In this document: piece after piece, positions 34,702-45,300 of the stretch
Numbering within the stretch: the first letter of the stretch is position 1
Layout of the letters: every line of letters starts with the position of its first letter
Assembly (NCBI GenBank): GCA_016490735.1
Contig: JAEMWC010000048.1
Location: forward strand, 142,501 to 206,500
DNA length: 64,000 bases
Reading direction: 5' to 3'
Source: Pachyseris speciosa
Lineage: Eukaryota > Cnidaria > Anthozoa > Scleractinia > Pachyseridae
Translations under genes and position numbers: made by a program
The notes under the pieces: generated by a model
The model's input: only the letters and a program-made list of their open reading frames with translations
Database searches by the model: none
What the model was told of the DNA's origin: nothing

Positions 34702-37700
34702 ATTTTTCTCTGGGCACTCTGGTTTTCCCCTCTCCTCAAAAACCAACACTTCTAAATTCCAATTCGATCCGGAATGCTCAGACGTTTAATACAACCACTT
34801 CCCACGCTATCGAGCTTAAATAAATTGATTTCATTTTTTTTAAAACAACAGGAACCTAAATGCTGTACAACCGACTCGTAAAATGAAATGGCAGACATTT
34901 GACTGAAATCAATTCCTGTTATTACAGACTCTCGCTATTAAGGACACTAGTGTGTCCACAATAAAGGGAGTTGACAGTATAGGTTACGGCTAAAGCAACC
35001 ATTCTCTTATTGTGGAGCTTGCGCTGAGCTAAAAATACATACCAGGTGATATCAGTGAGTGCTGCATAATGAATGCTGCCAACAAAGGCAAATGGAGCTG
35101 TTTGTTGAGAGTCATATAAAAGTACTGAATCCAAAGTTGCAACGGCAAAGACCATGCGATAAGGCAACCTGCAATGGTACCAGGCATAATGAGTTACTAA
35201 CACATGTATGTAAAAGTAAGCCAGCTCCAAGTAAATGGGGGTCTAGAAACCAAAGGAAGGATTTCAATAAGTTTTAGAGAAGAAAAAAACCACGAAAAAA
35301 AAAAAAATGAAAATAGCTAAGGGTGGTGCTCTTTATTTATTCACCTTTTACTAGGTACTAGCCTAGCCAGTAGGGGTAGGCACGAACAGGACTCATAGGT
35401 TCCATGCAAGGTGCCCTCCCTACCCATTCCCACAGCCCATGAAGGTTGACCACACCACCGGGGTCTACGCCCCCTTCCCTTTTCAAACAGTGGTGTGGGT
35501 TCTTTAACCTCCCACAAGAACAGATCAGAGAGAGAGCTGTGAGACTGGGCCTACAGTTTTTCATCTTTATTTGAGAAGACTAGACAGTCTAACCATTTGC
35601 AGATGTAATTACAAAGGTAGCACTTTCTCTTTTTAAAGACCCTGAGTGTTGGTCCGTCCAAGGTTTGAACCCGCGATCTCTGACAAGGTAGCCCGGTGCT
35701 CTACCAACTGAGCTAACCGGTAGGTGTTTAACATGAACTAAACTGACAGTTTATAATAATTGCGTGAAACAAAATGGTTCCCACTGCAAACTGCAAACGT
35801 TTCTCGAAACTCACAAATTGTTTGGATGTTTATTATGTTTTGGTCATCATCGTACATTATCAATGATTGTATTGCCTTTGATTAATCAATCAATACATCG
35901 TTTGGTAACAGTTACATAAAAAACACACGTACTTGAAAAGACTCTTCACAGGCTTGTTGTCAAACGTATCAACTGAGGACAGATTAAAAACCAGTATTAA
36001 TTACTTACTCTTGAAAAATTGTTTTTGGTGAGCATATGGCACTAACAGCTGCAAATGCAGAACCTAACATTTTATAAACAAACTATTAGTAAGCCAACCA
36101 TTTTCCAAGTCCTGCTCATATTTTTATGCCCCAAAAGATCTTCACCAACCTACAGTAAGGTGCTAGATAAGACTATCAACAATATTTTGATTTTTTTCTT
36201 AGCTCAGAATCCTAGCAATTTTTGTACAGTACCGCCCAAAAGTAAGTTGCCAGTCGCGTCACATTTCCTGCGCGACGCGATTTGCGTCGCGCGCTACGCA
36301 AATCGCGTCGCGCGCTACGCGATTCGCGTAGCGCGAGACTCACTGAAGCGAAAATTTTTGGCATAAATTTCGGATGATTTTACAACGCGAAATCAATTAA
36401 TTTCGCGTAGCGCTTTACGAATGCAGCTGTTGTTTCAATCGAATACATGTCGTTCCCTTCTATGCAAGTACAGACAGCATCATGGAGTTCATCACGAATT
36501 GAAATGGCGCAGCCCTCTTGTAAACAAACCGACGAAGATTGATTGCGAATGGTTACTGTTCCTCGGGTGTTCCTTGCTCCCGCTAGCGCTAAAATGACAA
36601 CTTTCATCGGTTCTGTCGTCAATACGATATATGGTCGTGTTTTCTGAATTCGTTAGGAAAGTTGTATACCAGATGAAGGTACCGGTAATTCTCATATCTC
36701 TGATCAGAGCAGAAAGAAACAAGGCAAGGAAATGAATACACACCATTTTCTTGTCTAAGTTCAAACAGGATGGGACAACATCGCACTGCAACAGATGCCT
36801 TTTGAGGGCTAGGGAGGTAGAGCACTGGTCTAAAATTTACATAAATGAATAAATAAGTAAGTACTCATAAAAACTAGAGGCTTTACAACTCAAGATAGAA
36901 AGCTGACAAGCAACACAAAGAGGACTTTCCCAGCTATGCATTCCACTGCACAAAAAAGGTCTTTGGTTGTTTTGCTCTCTACATATACATCGCCAAAATG
37001 CATGAAGGGACACTTATTCTATATAATTTAATTTAATTTATTCCATTTTCACTGCATTAGTTGAAACAATGGTATCAAACATAGAGCATATATAATTATA
37101 TAAAAAGAAGAAAACTTAGCTAAATTACACAAGAGAGAGAAAAAAAAATTATTGCAGTGGGGAAGGACTAGAAAGGAACATACGAACCATTCGAGCTAGT
37201 CCACCAGAAGAAGTCCAAATGGGACAGAAAATAAACTCACTTGTTGGGTGATGCTCTTGTGAATACATATGTTGTGTTGACCACTTGGTCACCAATGTCA
37301 AGTCGGCCAGCTATGAAACAAATGAAAGGAGGTAAAATCAATTAATACACGGAGAACATGCAGTGCTGTGATCAGAAGTAAATGAGTTGTTGTTGTTGAT
37401 AAAATGGCCAAGCTAAAGTATATCAATCAGTTGATGAAATTTGGTTAATCATCCAATAAGCAGTCATTCAATGCCAAGATGACCTTACCTGGGACTAACA
37501 GCAATGAGCCATCTGGAGAATAGCTTGGTCGGCGAAAAAAGGATGGCATTGTCTCATCATGGAACATTTTACCTTGTTTGAAGGACTAAAAAGTGAAGAA
37601 TAAACTGTAGTGTGGTATTCAGCATTCACAGCTTAAATTATAATTAATCAAATTATTTGTTAATTTGAAGGTGTTCTGAATGAGCTCCTCCTTTGCAAAA

Positions 37701-40700
37701 AGTTATCACATTATGCTAATTATTTACAGATAGTAAAAAAATGGTGTCACAGAACTTATTTTTGAGAAATTTTCCCTTAAAGCTAAAATTAGGGGTGTTT
37801 CTAATAGGTTATAATGTTGCTATGGTAACCCATTATGTCAAAAAAATTTTCATGTCTTGTTCACCAATGACTGGGCATTCGTTTGCTACCACTATAAAGG
37901 TAAAAACTTATAAACATTGGAAGTAATGAGAGCACTTATCAAAATAGCAAATGCCAAACCCTCATCTTAAAAAACAGCTTAAATCATTGTAATGTGCTAC
38001 TAAATAAAAACCTTACTCCCATGTAATCGTTCATATTAACTGTTACACTATTATATTACCTCTGCATTTTCTACAGTCTTTTGGCTTCCATTCAGTAGTA
38101 GTTTGGATATATTGTAACAGCAGCGATATGTATTGGGATTGTAAAGCCTACAACTCCTGTAGACATGATGCAAATAAAAGAAATTAGCCATCTGTTGATT
38201 GCAAAAACAAACAGAGGGTATAAAAGCATTATGGTCCAGATAATTTGTGCAATCTTTACCCACCCCCTTGAGGTGTTTCTGGCCTAGATGCCTCACCCCT
38301 CAGAAAAGCTTTTTAATAAGTTTCATTCTCTTCTTTAAAAACACAGGCTTTTGAGAGCCCTCACCCTCCAAACCTCCAATGGTCTTCCATGGGTGGGTAT
38401 GGAGGATAATATTTTTCTGGAAATATAAATTATAACAAACAGGGGTAAAGCAGGGTGAAGCTATATCGAAGGAATGTAAGGAAGGAATACTGTTTTATTA
38501 CATGTACCTGTCACTGGAATTTGTTGCCACATATTGACCAAGTGGATCCCAACACACACCCTGTACATAGTGTTTATGGTCCTTCAAAATCATAAGCTTT
38601 TGGCCTGAAAAGCAAGACATCCTGCGTCGTGAATTATTTCTATAAAACAGTATGACACAATAAATTCCCAATTTTTTGAACACTGTCGAATTATAGCATG
38701 GTTGATATTGTAAGTGCTTCATGTCCTACTATTGTCCTACTATTGTTTTTTCAACATGTGAGTGCAAGCACAGTGCTTTAACAAGACTTTTGACAAATTT
38801 CAATGCATGCTTTACACTGTACATTCCCAGATCTGGAGTTCATGGCCTTAGGTGACAAATGAAGATGTACATACATTACCTTTTGCGACATCCCATATTA
38901 TTGCACTGTTGTCCACTGATCCTGAGATTATGTTGTTCCCATCAGGAGACCAGGAGAGATCGTACACATCCTCAATATGACCTCTGTAAAACAGGTAAAA
39001 TAACTAAAATGGACTTCACATACACTGTAGTGGGTTACATTTTGGGCTGTTGGACTTTTTGGGGTCTTTTTTCGGTGTAATTGGACTATATTTGGGTTTA
39101 AACATTTGGCTTTGTTTGCAGCTCCCTGTCATTGATTTACCTGAGCACTCCCCTATCTTAATAATTTTACAGTAAACTTAGGACTACATTTTCCAACATT
39201 GTTGGATGCCAAACCCGTGAGCACACCTTTAATTAACTTTAATTGAAATGTTCGATTGAACACAAAATATTCATCCAGCCAACAAACCTCAGGTTAACAC
39301 TACATGAGGGGGAAGGGGACCTCAAATGCAAATGAGATTGGATGGGCTTTGGAAGATTCAAATTAAATCCAAAAAAGGAGACCAATATGGGAATGGCCAA
39401 AGCTTTTTTTGAGCCTTAATACCCTAAATAACGATAATGTCCTGAATACCCTAAATGATGCCAAAATCCACAATAAACACCTATAATTAAAGAAGATGAG
39501 CATCCTTGTCCCTTTCACAAAGGTATTCTTCTAGGTACCAAACAATCAATATGATTGGATCAATAAAATTTCATATAGCAAGGTACGTTAATGGTCAAAT
39601 CTGCACATCCATGACATACATTAGAGACTTCATATTTGAGAGATTAGACATCTTATTACCTTAGCGCCTTGTGGAATGTCCATGACTCCTTGTTTTGTAT
39701 ATCATCATCTTCCATAAGCATTGGATTAGTACTATGGTCAGGTGAACTACTGAGCTTCCACAGAATAACCATTGAGTCTGAAAAAAGACATGATCGCACT
39801 ATTAGCAATCAGCCTATAAACCTTTCACTTACTGCTCTTATTTCTGGTATTCAAAAATTGAAGGCCTTTCCGCAAAAGGAGAGTATATAGCTTTTTACCC
39901 TTAAAATCCAATGTTGAGGCTAATCCTCAACAATCTTCTAGTCCAGTCCAGTCCATGTTGTGTTGCTATCCCGCCATGCCTTACGCTAGTGTTTTGCCTT
40001 CGTTGTGTTTTGAGAACCATGTGCTTTTCGAGCGAATACCTAGAGTATATCATCAAATGGTTTTTACAACGTACCATATGTTCGTAAGAGCCTGATGAAG
40101 TGTTGTGCTTAGTCCCCTGGACATCCAAATTATCTCTAAACTCATTCTACTTTTCTCATTCTACTGGTAGAGGTACAGCTTCTTCGGTCACCTCCACACC
40201 ACCCCTTCTCAACACTTCAATTTAAGGCCAGGCTTGACCTTAATGCACCTGTCATCTACTTCCCCATGGGGTCAACCACCCGGCTAACCAGGGGGATTGT
40301 AAAATCAGTCCGCAAACTTGAGGAATTTCCCCACGGGGTAGGGGAATCCTGCAAGACAAAGTCCCCTGGGTGAGGTGTCTCTCAGCAGAAAATCCTCCTG
40401 ACATCCTTTACAAACTTGTAAATTTCCCCACCCCCTCATCTTTGATCGTAAAACAATGCTGAGATTTTCCCTACCCTCGGGCAAAGAATCCCATCCATGT
40501 CTTTGTATTCCCCCACATATCTCCCTGGTTGGCCCAGGGGTCGACCCCTTGGGGAGGCCAATGATGACACATGCTAAGATAGACAGAAGGTGTTCACTTT
40601 TCAGTCATGCAGTATCTCCGCATAGGCTAACCCTCTTGCGCGTTAGATCACCATGTGGAAATGATAGCCCATCTCCACTTTAAGGTTGTAAAAGAGAGAC

Positions 40701-42036
40701 TGGGAAGGCAAATGATTTCCTATATCGATGTGGCCTCACTGCAAGCAAATGGTCAGCCTTACGGTGTCATTTCCATAAATTGCTCTAAACTTACCATCTC
40801 CACCAGATGCTATAATCTCTTCTGCAGAAAAAGTAAAGACAGACACCTTGTCAGTCATAGACAACCAAATATGATAAATATAATAGCCCAATTTAGCAAC
40901 AGAACGCGAATGTCATTTGAGGACACAAGAGTGCGCATGGAAAGGACTGAACATGACTTCCGGTGCGCAATTTGCCACTCTGCCATTGGTCAAGTCAGTT
41001 TTTTGATCTGTGCGCACCTTGTCAAGAAGTCCCTGTTGTCATTGCTAAATCACTATAAGGCCCCGTTTATATGGAGAGAAGTTGTCCGGGTAGAAGGGTC
41101 ACCCGCCTACCCGAACTACCCTGGGCGAGCCAACTTTTCCTACATTTCCTTACAAAACTTGGCGAACCGTTTACATGAGAAACAAAAAGTTGGCTTGGCT
41201 AGAAGGGTGACCCTCCTAGCCGGGTCACCCTCTTTCGATGGTAGGGTCACCCTCCTAGCCGAGCCAACTTTTCTCCATATAACAACACTTTGGCTCACCT
41301 AGCCGAGCCAACTTTCTCCATATAAACACTTTGGCTTGCCTAGCTGGGTCAACGCGGGTCAAGGTGAGACAATCAGAGCATGCGCGAGTGCTGCTGGCTC
41401 GGGCAAAAGGGTCAATTTTTTCTCAAAACGCTCGCTAAAGTTGACTCGGCTGGGAGGGTGACCCTCTTACCCGAGACAACTTTTCTCCATATAAACGGGG
41501 CCTAATTATTGTCTCAGGTCCCTCATACATACATGGAGAGTCCAGTGGTGCCCCAGTATGACAAAATAATCCCACAAGACTTACACATTAGTTTATTGAC
41601 TATTACTTGTCACTACTACATCTTCAACCTCAGTGATCGGAGATTAAGGTATAAGGTTAGCGTTGTGCAAGGTTATTAATTTTAAGCTTACCTTTCGGTG
41701 AAAATCTCACCACGTTCACAGCCTTCGTATGGCGACTCAAATTAGCTAAAAATTCAATCTTCGATTTTTGCTCTTGGTTGGAAGCAATTGACCAGATCTG
41801 GGAATAAGAAGAAAAACAATTACCAAAGGGAGATCACAAAATATAAGATTACAAAAGATTCAGTAGTTTTTAGTTTCTATTAAACTTAAGATAAAGATTA
41901 TTTGATCACAACTTACTTTGACATCATTGTCAGCTCCCGCTGAAGCAAGTCGCCATTTTGATCCTGCTTTGCTGAAATCAACACTCAAGATTGGTTCCTT
42001 TGCATGCCAAGCGATCTCTGGAGTCTCTAGCTTCAT
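31988..42036 (-). CDS. CHAF1B: CHAF1B, CAF-1 p60 subunit (13 exons, 796 aa)
   Basis: Exons: 41917-42036, 41692-41797, 40795-40821, 39660-39777, 38880-38983, 38508-38604, 38060-38156, 37489-37585, 37241-37310, 36740-36829, 35043-35168, 34371-34528, 31988-33168. All phases close and the total is 797 codons. The N-terminus is a WD40 propeller matching CHAF1B in order: [123 protein letters not shown]. Exon 3 is a 27 bp micro-exon and exon 10 uses a GTATTC donor. CAF-1 deposits H3-H4 during DNA synthesis; p60 contacts ASF1 through C-terminal B-domain-like RR motifs. Here that tail, coded by one exon, is about 390 residues, Thr/Pro/Gln/Ser-rich, with five PRR[IV] motifs and a sixth variant. The vertebrate protein is about 560 aa. 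Confidence 0.95.
33240..33651. mobile_element. TIR element in CHAF1B intron 12
   Basis: Left GGAACCTCCACTCTTAAAAC and right TTGTAAGAGTGGAGGTTCAC are inverted. The arms continue with CAAATTATCGCTAAATTGTT and a matching AATTTAGCATCAATTTG for roughly 60 bp. No coding capacity. Confidence 0.75.
34581..34780 (+). mobile_element. tRNA-derived SINE (family B), copy 1
   Basis: tRNA-like head with B-box GGGTTTGATTCC, then a body of TATGTGGGTTGAGTTTGTTG, GGTTTTCCCCTCTCCTCAAA and CCAATTCGATCCGGAATGC. Same order as the inverted copy at 56080-56276. It begins about 50 bp upstream (in gene orientation) of the 34528 splice acceptor of CHAF1B, so it is in an intron. Confidence 0.82.
35447..35722 (-). mobile_element. 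tRNA-derived SINE (family A), copy 2
   Basis: Minus-strand head has A-box-like TTAGCTCAGTTGGTAGAGC and B-box GGTTCAAACC. The body matches the copy at 6123-6400 (ATTTGCAGATGT.ATTACAAAG, AGACCCTGAGTGTTGGTCC). It lies in CHAF1B intron 10. Confidence 0.82.
36270..36335. repeat. CpG-dense nested palindromes in CHAF1B intron 10
   Basis: GCGCGACGC/GCGTCGCGC and GCGCTACGC/GCGTAGCGC hairpins are arranged head to tail. An overlapping longer palindrome has arms GACGCGATTTGCG and CGCAAATCGCGTC. A further small palindrome, CGCGAAAT...ATTTCGCG, is at 36388-36409. The density of CpG stands out sharply from the AT-rich surroundings. Confidence 0.85.
41056..41505. mobile_element. Harbinger-like MITE in CHAF1B intron 2
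   Basis: Ends GGCCCCGTTTATATGGAGA and its mirror TCTCCATATAAACGGGGCC, with TAA on both sides. This suits the 3 bp TWA target of PIF/Harbinger elements. The terminal inverted repeats extend about 45 bp to GGGTCACCC/GGGTGACCC. The interior repeats GAGCCAACTTTTCTCCATAT. A 215-codon plus frame crossing it is spurious. Confidence 0.82.
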
Positions 42037-42341
42037 GTCTCAGTTGTTAGTTTGAAATGAACTGAACATATGATTAGATTTCGCCAAAACAGCTTTCCGC
42101 TAAGCTTTAAACTTTTAGCTTGATTACTCGTTCTATCTCTCCAAGCCCGCGAGTTCCTCTTTCCCGCCAAAAGCCGTAACACCAAATTTGGATATTGTCG
42201 TGAATATACGAGTCTCGATGCCTCTCCTAATACGGAAGTTGTCGGAAGGAACGCTCAACCCATGTGTTTTGGCTGGATACGGCTGGATGAAGTGTTTGAT
42301 CTTTTGAAGAGAGAGGTCGTGTTTTCGTCCAGCCTTAAGCT
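42037..42341. promoter_or_regulatory. Putative bidirectional promoter, CHAF1B / RING gene
   Basis: Only 305 bp separate the divergent start codons. No TATA box is evident. An E2F-type site lies near the middle. Transcription starts are not known, but shared promoter control of two head-to-head genes is the simplest reading. Confidence 0.65.
42160..42172. promoter_or_regulatory. E2F-type site
   Basis: TTTCCCGCCAAAA; its complement contains TTTGGCGGGAAA, a textbook near-palindromic E2F element. It is about 125 bp upstream of the CHAF1B ATG. CHAF1B is an S-phase gene in other animals, so E2F control is expected; binding here is inferred. Confidence 0.55.
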
Positions 42342-45300
42342 ATGCAGCGGACACCGACTTGTAAAAATTGTTGCAAGAGTTATGGCTTCAAAGGTAAGCA
42401 GCATATCTACTTAGTTTTCGGTTAAAAATCGAACAGCATAGAGTTTTGACATTCTGCGATTGGTCACGCTTGGTGCACAAGGTGAATGGACATTTTGCTG
42501 AAGTGATTGTCTTTATATTAAACTGAGTAATAAGTGCCACATATAAGTAATGCATAGATAATGAAAATGAATGCGGTCTGAAATCGCTGGTGATATGGGG
42601 CGTTTTCTTAAGGTGGAGACAGTTAATTATTTGTCTACTTGTCAGCCCAGGGTGTAACTCAAAGGGGACTTCTATGCTCAGATCTGATAGCCACCACGAG
42701 GGGTCAAATTAACCCTTGGCCAGGTACAGAGGTTTTCTTTCTTCTGTTTCCTCGAGTTTTTTTCGAGGTAAGAAAGACAAAGCAGGCCTCTGGGACCAGG
42801 GTAGGGCCAGGTTAGAAAAAAGAATGGACAGTAGCACAGTGCATTTCAAAATTGTCATGCAACATTGTCAAGGAATTTCAAAGACTAGCAGTCGACCAGT
42901 CCTTAAATTGAAGGGGTAGAGAATGGTACATTTTCGTACTTTGTAGCCTGTGTAGCAGGCGCATAAAAGGGTGGGAGGGGGCTGGTGAATCGGGAGAAAA
43001 ACGTGGCGGAGGGGGAGGCGCATAAAAGGGTGGGAAGGGGGCTGGTGAATCGGGAGAAAAACGTGGCGGAGGGGGAGGCGCATAAAAGGGTGGGAAGGGG
43101 CTGGTGAATCGGGAGAAAAACGTGGCGGAGGGGGAGGCGCATAAAAGGGTGGGAGGGGGCTGGTGAATCGGGAGAAAAACGTGGCGGAGGGGAAGGTGCA
43201 TAAAAGGGTGGGAAGGGGGCTGGTGAATGGGAGAAAAACGTGGCGGAGGGGGACATTTTCCCCTATTCACCAGCCCCCTTTGCACCCTTTTATGCGCCTG
43301 CTACGCAGGCTACGTACTTTGTAAAGGAACTACCTACATACACTAGGCAATTTTTTTGCGGAACGTCTTTCAGTTTTGTTGCAATGCAACAGAAGCTGGA
43401 AATGAATATTTCTCAGTTCTACTTTTTACTATGCTTCTTGCAACACTGCAACAAATTTTGGGGTGTTACACCAGGCAAGATTTTGTGCAACTTGTCTTGC
43501 AACAGCACAACAAAATTGGGAGAGAAGTTGAATGAAAGAGAAGTTGAATGAAGGTAACACCATCTTAGACTGAATGACCACAATTTTTTGCACGCTTAAA
43601 GCATTTTTAGGTTCAGAGAAGAAATTGATACATCCAGATGACTTTGCACAAAAAATTGAAACTTATAGATAGTAATTTAAGAGCAATTCTTACCACTTGT
43701 TTGATGTAATTTACCATATTTCCTTGGATAAATGCCCATGCTCTAGTAAGTATCCTCCCTGAATAAGCGCCCGCCCCCTTGGCCAAAATAGCAGATAAGT
43801 GCCCCATCTCGAATAAGCCTCTTCCTTCCCTCCTCCTCACTTTCTTAAATAGTAGGGATACAAGGAAAACCTGTTTCTGTCGTCACTTTATTTATAATCA
43901 ACTATACTGGCAGCAGTACATGTAGGAGAACAGTTTATTTCCAGTTAAGTCACTTCCAGTATTTCTATCTCCATGTGCTTGCACAGGCACCACGCAGGGT
44001 GAAGTGAGCCCCCGCCCCCTGCCACTTGCAAAGCTGCTGCACGGGCCTTGTTGCAGAGTTCTTTTTTGTGCGTTAGCCAAAATAAAGTTACATTTCATGG
44101 AAAGGAAAACTTAATAAGCACCTCCATCAATTAAGCACCCTCCTTTGAATATCAAGCACCGCTCTTATGGCCGAAATTTATAAGCGCTGGGGTGCTTATT
44201 CAAGGAAAAATGGTATAATCCCACGGGTCTTATGTGTTTTCAGATGGTTCCAAGCCAATTGGTAATCGTATCCCCCTCTTACTGGAGTGTGGCCACACCT
44301 TTTGTGAAGGCTGTGTTACCAAATGGGCCAGGTTACAGAAAACACAAGTGTTATGCCCAGAATGTACTTACAGTACACCCCTGACAGCTGAAGGAGAGAA
44401 AGGAGTGGGAGATATTCCCGCTAATATATACTTGTTAGGTGTGATGACCAACACAAAGAGAGCTTCTTTTCGCAGGCAAGGATGGTAACTTAACATTATG
44501 TGTAGGACAGTGTCTTCAAATTTTGATGCACAGTCTGGGTGGAAATGGTGTTATACATGTATTATCTTGTGAGTCAAAAATGATATATAGTATTTCCAAA
44601 CTATTTTTTAAGTAAGATAATTGACAAATTTAACAAGAGATTTTATGCCATTATAGACCTGTATATTTATAATAAACAGTATTAGGATAGTATTGCTCAA
44701 CAGCCTTCATTTTCTTGGTCACACTTTAGGATTATATCCACAGACTCTAAAGTTAAAAGCATCTTATACAGCATAATAAACAGCATCACAGGATAGTACT
44801 GTAGTTTTAATTTGTGTGGTTGTACTTAAGGATTTCATCAGGATCTACAAACCCAGAGGTTAATGTCAGTTTGTACAGCATAATACTGGTAGACAGTGCC
44901 ACAGGACGGTGCTACTCCGTTGCATTCTTTGGAATGATAACACTTTAGGATTTGATCCACAGACCACACATCTGGGTTGGTTCATGGCCTGTAACAAAAC
45001 CCAACATCTGAACAGTGTTTATTTGTACTACATGTAGGTATGTTTATAATCATGGTTACGAATTAGTAAATTTTGTTTGTTCTTAGTGATGTTCAGAAGT
45101 CTGGTCGTTCAAAGCTTGGAACTAAGGCAGGAATACAGAGAGCGATCACTCAGTTTGCACAAGAGAAGAAGACTGAAATGATGAAAACTGACACTGGTGG
45201 GTGTATGTTAGTGCTAGAATTGCTAGCTTTCTTTCTTTTTCGGTAATCAAGGGTGGGAACCCATAACACAGGTCTGCTATGACAGGCTACTCATGACGGG

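Noticed and set aside
40655..41302. 215-codon plus frame
   Set aside because: Runs from CHAF1B intron sequence through the micro-exon's antisense into a MITE; no domain, and repeated LLAG phrases come from the element's internal repeats.
42958..43254. CRISPR-like regular repeats
   Set aside because: Units are continuous with no unique spacers, in a eukaryotic intron and bounded by inverted repeats: a minisatellite.
42868..43285. Proline-rich minus frames up to 135 codons
   Set aside because: By-products of the 59-60 bp minisatellite inside a TIR element.
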